Shown piece by piece: positions 3,841 to 8,174 of a stretch of DNA of 8,174 nt. The stretch spans positions 1-8,174 of the forward strand of contig JASLXP010000468.1 in assembly GCA_030740295.1 (NCBI GenBank), written 5' to 3'. The stretch comes from Planctomycetota bacterium. Lineage in GTDB: Bacteria > Planctomycetota > PUPC01 > JACPCR01. A program made the position numbers and the translations under genes. How positions within the stretch are numbered: position 1 is the stretch's first letter; the number at the start of each line of letters is the position of its first letter. The notes below the pieces were generated by a model. It had not been told where the DNA came from and did not search any database. It was given only the letters and a program-made list of their open reading frames with translations.

Positions 3841-5817
3841 CTACAGCGTCTTCAGATCATCGAGGATCGCCTGGAGTGATTCCTTGATCTCTACCGCGTT
3901 CTTCTTCTGTGCAGCCCGCTCGAGCGCTGATATCCAGTCGATGAGACTGGCGCGGCCGGTGTCGGTGGCAAGTTGATGGCCGTTGACAGCCATCTCTCGT
4001 TCAGGAGCGATCTTGTATACATTGCGCTGGAGCGCATCGGCCGCTTTTATGAATGCTGCGACCTGCTTTTCACGTACCTTGAGCAAGGCCACCTGATCAC
4101 TGATGATTTTGTTCACTTTGGGTTTGGACGTGAGCTTCATCGCCTTGCGAAGCTCAGTGCCGATTCCCCTGATTGCCTTTTCCGTTGTCTCGATCCCAGC
4201 GAGGATTTCATCCAGCCGAACGCGGGCGGGGAATACTTGCCAGTGCCAATCCGCTCTGAGCTTTTTGTCGATAACAGCTTCGGCCGCGTTCAATGCCTGG
4301 CGCTCCTCTTTGATGGCACGTTCCGAATCATGAGTGGGATTGGCTTCGAGTGCATCGGTGAGTGCGGGCCCGGTGTCATCCTCTACATTAAAATGCCAGC
4401 GCCAGTATTCTTTGACGAACGGCTCGGACTCACGCCTTTCGATCCAGCCCCACTGGACTGCCGCGGTTTTGTTGATGTCATCCGCTACTGATTCGCTGAT
4501 CGCGATCGCACCGGAGAGATACTTGTCCAACTGATTGAAATCCTCATACAGCGACACCAGTTCCGGATTGGCGCCCAGGCGTCCGTTCTCAAAGCAGACA
4601 TTATTTTCGTCCGCCTCAAAGGGTGAGAGGGAGATCTCAGGCCCGAATAGAACCGGGACTGATGGAGAAAATCGTTCGGCCAATTCGACTAATTGATCGA
4701 TGGTGCGCCATCGGCCGTATGGATCTGATTTGTCCAGAACAATGCCGTCCAGCCAATCGGGATCCGTCTCAAGGAATTCTTCCAGGATGTCGAACTCCTC
4801 CTCCCTGAACCAGCGGGTGCTGACGTACGCGTCTGCGCTGTTGTGATAGCGTTTGCCGACGCGCGCCATTTCCTGCGCGAGGCCGAGGAACGTCTTAATC
4901 CATGGGTCGCATCTTTCGCACCAGCAACCGCCGGGGTTGTAGGGCCAGATCCAGAGGGCATCGATTGGTTTGATGTCGCGAAACAGCTCTTCTCGATCCT
5001 CAAGCAAGTAGGCTCTGCCCTGGTGCTGCGATGGGCAGAGCAGCGTGGGGCTGCCTCCGCGGCGGATATCTTCCGTGCTGACTTCGGCGCGAAGGCTGAC
5101 CATTGCCCGATCGATGTATGCGTTGTTGGCTACGGTTGCCAGGCCAAATCTGAGTCCCAAGTCTGCGGCGATGCGGGACATGAGCTGCAGCCGCGCAAGC
5201 GTTTTGCTTCCAGGGCTGTTCTTATCGACTTTGAAATCGCTCCGATAAGCATGCATGTCATGCTGGATGATTACGGTGTTGTATCCCCAGATGGCCCAGT
5301 CCTCGAAGAGCCTGCGGAGGTTATCCTCGGGCCAGGCGGCAATTTCGCTGCCCGCGTGCATGGTGAGGTAGACGCCGCGGACGGGCTTCTTTGCCATAAA
5401 GATTTTCGGCGGCAACCGGCAAAGGCGGACGTCTTTCTTTCCATATTCAATGCCGCGCAGGATCTCGCCGGCCGCGCTGACCAAGTCGCCCAGAGTTTCG
5501 GCGGACATGACCACGCCAATGTCAGAACCGATCTCCGCAAGGTCCGCAACGAACCCCGTATTGGGCACACTTTCACGCCCCTGAATGTCCGGCGTGGTGA
5601 GTTCCTCTCCTTCCAGTTCATAGCCGGCAGAGGTGGAAAGGCTTATCTGCAGACAGCGGGTAATATCGTCAAAGCCGACGACTTGGCGAAGTTCGAGCTC
5701 GACCCCAGTCTTTTCTTGAAATTTCTTTATCAGAATTTTCGCAGCCTGAACGGCCGGTTCGCCGCCCAAGTGGACTGTGACGACCGCCTTGGTTTCCCCA
5801 TTCTTGATTAGATCCAT
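3841..5817 (-). CDS. Glycoside-hydrolase-like protein (GH20b/GH67N-type N-domain plus barrel)
   Basis: The gene encodes 658 residues. The start at 5817 is fixed by an in-frame TAG directly before the ATG, with GGGGA a few bases upstream as ribosome site. Residues 1-45 (IKNGETKAVVTVHLG, AKILIKKFQEKTGVELEL) match the alpha/beta domain that precedes the barrel in GH20 hexosaminidases, GH67 alpha-glucuronidases and DUF4838 proteins. From about 145 (VRGVYLTMHAGS) to 460 the pattern suits a TIM barrel: WGYNTVIIQHDMHAY, IDALWIWPYNPGG then CWCERC (298-303), a possible metal or disulfide site, WLDGIVLDKSDPYGRW (356-370) and VPVLFGPEIS. AVQWGW at 453-458 resembles a barrel-end motif. Residues about 490-658 are helical and charged. 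No catalytic DE or Glu/Asp pair can be assigned safely. There is no signal peptide, unlike most relatives, so the product looks cytoplasmic. It probably acts on a glycoside; substrate unknown. It is divergent from the next gene. Confidence 0.72.
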   Translation of the reverse strand: MDLIKNGETKAVVTVHLGGEPAVQAAKILIKKFQEKTGVELELRQVVGFDDITRCLQISLSTSAGYELEGEELTTPDIQGRESVPNTGFVADLAEIGSDIGVVMSAETLGDLVSAAGEILRGIEYGKKDVRLCRLPPKIFMAKKPVRGVYLTMHAGSEIAAWPEDNLRRLFEDWAIWGYNTVIIQHDMHAYRSDFKVDKNSPGSKTLARLQLMSRIAADLGLRFGLATVANNAYIDRAMVSLRAEVSTEDIRRGGSPTLLCPSQHQGRAYLLEDREELFRDIKPIDALWIWPYNPGGCWCERCDPWIKTFLGLAQEMARVGKRYHNSADAYVSTRWFREEEFDILEEFLETDPDWLDGIVLDKSDPYGRWRTIDQLVELAERFSPSVPVLFGPEISLSPFEADENNVCFENGRLGANPELVSLYEDFNQLDKYLSGAIAISESVADDINKTAAVQWGWIERRESEPFVKEYWRWHFNVEDDTGPALTDALEANPTHDSERAIKEERQALNAAEAVIDKKLRADWHWQVFPARVRLDEILAGIETTEKAIRGIGTELRKAMKLTSKPKVNKIISDQVALLKVREKQVAAFIKAADALQRNVYKIAPEREMAVNGHQLATDTGRASLIDWISALERAAQKKNAVEIKESLQAILDDLKTL

Positions 5818-5996
5818 CTATTCCCCGCGTTGTCTGTATTTCTACTGATGTTGCCTGAGGCGGGGATTGTCCGTGAAGAGCCTTGGAATTGTCAACAGGC
5901 ACTGGAGGAATGGTGGAAGATTTGAATGATGGAGCGGTGGAAGATCGGAATGGACCATCTTCCATCTTTTCTTCTTTCCATCTTTCCATCCAATCA
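5818..5996. promoter_or_regulatory. Divergent intergenic region with purine/pyrimidine hairpin repeats
   Basis: This 179-bp gap lies between the glycosidase-like gene (- strand) and the polytopic membrane gene (+ strand), so both promoters should be here or just inside. I could not identify convincing -35/-10 boxes. From 5911 to 5990 it holds repeated GGTGGAAGAT words and their complements; 5936-5945 pairs with 5957-5966 at 9 of 10 positions around an 11-nt loop, followed by a CTTTCCATC-rich run. The stretch happens to be open in frame with the downstream gene. Confidence 0.45.
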
Positions 5997-7448
5997 ATGC
6001 TCCGTCTGATCCGCGAAAAACCGTTCCACATCCTGCTGCCTGGAGGTCTCGTGCTGGCCATCCTGCTGGCGGTGGTGCAGCTACAGGAATCCGGCCGGGC
6101 TGGAATCAGGAGTCTGCTTCCTCCGAAGCTCGGGGCTCTTCAAGATCTGACGAAAGCCCCCTTCAGTGATAACGAAATCAGAAAGCGGGCGAGGGAGTTC
6201 CTCACAGGTCTGCACATGGATACAGGCGGTTACTTCAGCTCTGTCTGGTTGAGCTTTGACAGGCAGGCATTTGAGGTAATCAAGGGACATGAGCCGGAAC
6301 GAGTGCGGAAATTCATTTCAATGGGGGCTCCTCTGTTGAAGTGGGCGGTCACCTTTTTTGAGCCACATAAGGCGATTGAGCATCGCGAAAGCTTAACGGT
6401 TTTCTTTGATGGCGAAGGGCGCGTCTCCGGAATGCAAAGAAGGTTGTATGAACCGGAAGCGTTACGCAGTGTTCCGGAGGATTCCGACCTCGGAAAGTGG
6501 CGAGCTGACATTGCTGGATGGGCCGGCCTGGAAGAGGAATCATTCAAAACCGCCAGCAAGGACGAGCTTCTGGGCAGCGGACATGAACGGGCTGATGCTG
6601 CCTGGATTCTTGACAAACTCAGGCTTGACGGATTGCGGGTGGTCGTGAGTGCCCGGCATCAACATGGTTTTCTGAATTGGCAGAAGAACATTCTACGCCC
6701 GGTGGATCTGTCTTACTTGACTGAGCAAAGGGCCGGGAAGGGCTTTGCCTATTGGGCGGCGATCCTTCTGGCCGTGCCGTTGGCTTTTGTTGCTGGGGCG
6801 CGTCTGGGAATGCCGTCACCGATGGGGTTCACGCAGCCACTGAAACTCGTCGTGATAGTGGGCCTGTCTTTGGCGAGCGTTATGGCAATGCTCCAGATGG
6901 GCGCGCTCTGGAACTCAGACATGAAGGTCCTTGTAATGGGTTTCGCCGCAGGCGTCGGGTTTCTCGGATTCGCAGGTGTTGCGATTGCGAGGGCGGAGCT
7001 GTCGCCGGTCAAAGTGAGCGGCTGGATGCGTGCGATGTTCATCGGAGCGGTGCCTCTGGCGTTCGTCATCATGTCGTTCAGTTGCTCGGGGAATCCGTTC
7101 ACCGGTTGCTCGGACGTCTGCTCGATCGTACGGATGACTGTGGTGCCGCTAACACTTTTCTCACTCATCTTGGGAGTGCATGACCGCCGATTCTATGCCT
7201 ACGCCATCGGGCTGTGTGCGCTTGGTCTTATGCCGCACTGCATCTGCGACAACTTTGTGAATCACTCGTGGATCGCCTGGCTTGGTGTGAGCCCGATGTG
7301 TTACTACTTCCCCTTTTGTGTAGCTCTCGTTGCAGTTACCGGACTGTGTGGGGTTTATCCGAGGCTATGTCTGCTGGCATCTGCGGGAAGCACCTGCGCG
7401 GCGGCCCTGCTTGGCGCGGGGCACCAGCTTTTCAGTTGGCCGTGGTAG
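5997..7448 (+). CDS. Polytopic membrane protein with cysteine-rich C-terminal membrane region
   Basis: The gene encodes 483 residues from ATG 5997. An in-frame ATG at 5910 sits right against GGAGG but would add 29 low-complexity residues encoded by hairpin repeats, so 5997 is preferred, although it lacks a good ribosome site. One helix at about 11-30 (ILLPGGLVLAILLAVVQL) is followed by a soluble domain of about 250 residues. That domain includes WAVTFFEP and VFFDGEGRVSGMQRRL, a pattern I recall from the N-terminal part of some large CPBP-type membrane proteins. From about 285 there are 7-8 hydrophobic helices. No CPBP EExxxR motif follows, so protease activity is not supported. All 11 cysteines lie after residue 362, including CSGNPFTGCSDVC, MPHCICDN and SPMCYYFPFC. 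They may bind metal or form disulfides. Family not recognised. It ends 13 bp before the heptamer repeat and is convergent with holB. Confidence 0.75.
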   Translation: MLRLIREKPFHILLPGGLVLAILLAVVQLQESGRAGIRSLLPPKLGALQDLTKAPFSDNEIRKRAREFLTGLHMDTGGYFSSVWLSFDRQAFEVIKGHEPERVRKFISMGAPLLKWAVTFFEPHKAIEHRESLTVFFDGEGRVSGMQRRLYEPEALRSVPEDSDLGKWRADIAGWAGLEEESFKTASKDELLGSGHERADAAWILDKLRLDGLRVVVSARHQHGFLNWQKNILRPVDLSYLTEQRAGKGFAYWAAILLAVPLAFVAGARLGMPSPMGFTQPLKLVVIVGLSLASVMAMLQMGALWNSDMKVLVMGFAAGVGFLGFAGVAIARAELSPVKVSGWMRAMFIGAVPLAFVIMSFSCSGNPFTGCSDVCSIVRMTVVPLTLFSLILGVHDRRFYAYAIGLCALGLMPHCICDNFVNHSWIAWLGVSPMCYYFPFCVALVAVTGLCGVYPRLCLLASAGSTCAAALLGAGHQLFSWPW

Positions 7449-7461
7449 GAGGGGAGGGGGA

Positions 7462-7599
7462 GGTGAATGGTGAATGGTGAATGGTGAATGGTGAATTGGG
7501 ATGGTGAATGGGGGATGGTGAATGGTGAATGGTGAATGGTGAATGGTGAATTGGGATGGTGAATAGTGAATGGTGAATGGTGAATTGGGGATGGTGAAT
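7462..7599 (+). repeat. GGTGAAT heptamer tandem repeat with 55-bp higher-order period
   Basis: There are fifteen exact GGTGAAT copies plus variants (AGTGAAT, GGGGGAT, TGGGGAT and a 6-base TGGGAT). The order five heptamers, TGGGAT, one heptamer, one variant heptamer occurs twice (7462-7516 and 7517-7571), an exact 55-bp step, followed by a shortened third unit. It fills the space between two converging genes and stops 2 bp before the holB stop codon. Open reading through it is an artefact of the 7-base period. Confidence 0.93.
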
Positions 7600-7601
7600 G
7601 G

Positions 7602-8174
7602 TTAGTGGACGTTGCCGGTCATCAGGCGGGAGAGCTCCACTGAGTAGTTTTCTATTGCCAGGGCGAAGTTTGCGTTGCGGCGCATCCATTCTTCGGCTTC
7701 GAAAGAAAGTTCGAGTCCTGCCAGGGCTCGGGGGGCTGTCAGATTCAGTTGGTCGTAAAGGCCGAGGGACTGGGCGTCCGAATGAAAGAACCGAGCGGAT
7801 GGAATGCCCAGGGCGCGGTAAAGCATGTCACGCCAGAAAGAGTTTATGAGCGGGAGATGTCTCCGAAATTCCTGACGGTGATTCTCTGTTTTGCTGCCAC
7901 CGGCGGATTTGATCCTGGCCTCGAATTCACCGGCGAACAGGAGTTCGTTGAGCGAATTCAAGGTCTGAAACTTCTCGAGCAGCCATTGGCAGGTTTCATG
8001 CGCGTTCTGCTTGTGGAGCTCACGTGCCCGGCCGATGCTGCCTTCGGACATTTTTGCCAGGAACACGGACTCTTCATCAGTGATGCCCAAATCGATGGAA
8101 AGCAGGCTGGCGATTTCAGCCGCGGGTCTGGGAGGGACACGGAATTCCTGGCAGCGGGAACGGATGGTATCGAT
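7602..8174 (-). CDS. holB: DNA polymerase III subunit delta', C-terminal part
   Basis: There are 190 residues plus stop; the 5' part lies beyond the right window edge. The visible protein begins inside the clamp-loader AAA+ region: IDTIRSRCQ carries the SRC motif (arginine finger) shared by delta' and DnaX, and is followed by a basic, proline-containing linker RVPPRP. Next comes the small helical lid domain (EIASLLSIDLGITDEESVFL, then AKMSEGSIGRARELH), with the SEGSxGRA motif typical of delta' domain II. The rest is the helical collar domain, including FWRDMLYRALG and, near the end, NANFALAIENYSVELSRLM, as expected for the oligomerisation domain. Delta' is the stator of the clamp loader that places the beta clamp on primed DNA. 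The visible order and length suit a normal C-terminus ending at TTA 7602-7604. The upstream neighbour in many bacteria is tmk, not visible here. Confidence 0.9.
   Translation of the reverse strand: MDTIRSRCQEFRVPPRPAAEIASLLSIDLGITDEESVFLAKMSEGSIGRARELHKQNAHETCQWLLEKFQTLNSLNELLFAGEFEARIKSAGGSKTENHRQEFRRHLPLINSFWRDMLYRALGIPSARFFHSDAQSLGLYDQLNLTAPRALAGLELSFEAEEWMRRNANFALAIENYSVELSRLMTGNVH

Noticed and set aside
3834..3849. Terminator hairpin at the end of the glycosidase-like gene
   Set aside because: The stem has only five pairs (ACGCT/AGCGT), overlaps the stop codon and has no T tract after it.
4843..5811. 322-residue + strand open frame opposite the glycosidase-like gene
   Set aside because: It is the complementary shadow of a longer gene with clear domain structure on the - strand; its translation shows no coherent domain.
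7432..7689. 85-residue - strand open frame rich in HHSPFTI repeats
   Set aside because: It is read through the GGTGAAT tandem array; a seven-base period gives such repeats in several frames.

Overview
The window is bacterial DNA of moderately high GC. The clearest content is an integron-type gene-cassette array on the left (about 439-3278) followed by an ordinary chromosomal segment on the right (about 3841-8174). No integron integrase gene is visible, so within these limits the array is a cluster of attC sites without intI; the integrase may lie to the left of the window or be lost. The taxon cannot be fixed. The IS91-type remnant, the REP-like palindromic insertion, the tandem GGTGAAT heptamers and the hexosaminidase/glucuronidase-like protein fit an environmental genome of the Planctomycetota/Verrucomicrobiota kind, but this is only an impression.

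Layout. Positions 2-250 hold the C-terminal end of an IS91-family (Y1/HUH) transposase. Positions 439-566 hold a palindromic attC-like site ending in GTTAGGC. Four cassettes follow, all with ORFs on the + strand. Cassette 1 (561-1353) carries a CheY-like receiver gene split by a 256-bp MITE-like palindromic element with a 7-bp target duplication. Cassette 2 (1354-1961) carries a small exported protein. Cassette 3 (1962-2767) carries an NTF2/SnoaL-like protein with a transmembrane hairpin inserted in the fold. Cassette 4 (2768-3272) carries a small membrane-anchored protein. Each cassette passes the diagnostic test that its first seven bases (GTTRRRY-like) are exactly complementary to the R'' box of its own attC: GTTAGGC/GCCTAAC, GTTCGGA/TCCGAAC, GTTATGC/GCATAAC and GTTAGCC/GGCTAAC.

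Positions 3279-3840 have no convincing gene, only stem-loops and a possible zinc-ribbon remnant on the - strand. Then come a 658-residue glycosidase-like protein (- strand), a divergently transcribed polytopic membrane protein whose 11 cysteines all lie in its last quarter (+ strand), a heptamer tandem-repeat block with a 55-bp higher-order period, and the 3' part of a DNA polymerase III delta' gene (holB, - strand), cut by the window end.

How they work together. The cassette genes are independent passengers that share only the recombination machinery; three of the four encode predicted envelope-associated proteins. The glycosidase-like and polytopic genes are divergent across a 179-bp gap and may share a control region. 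The polytopic gene and holB converge on the heptamer repeat.
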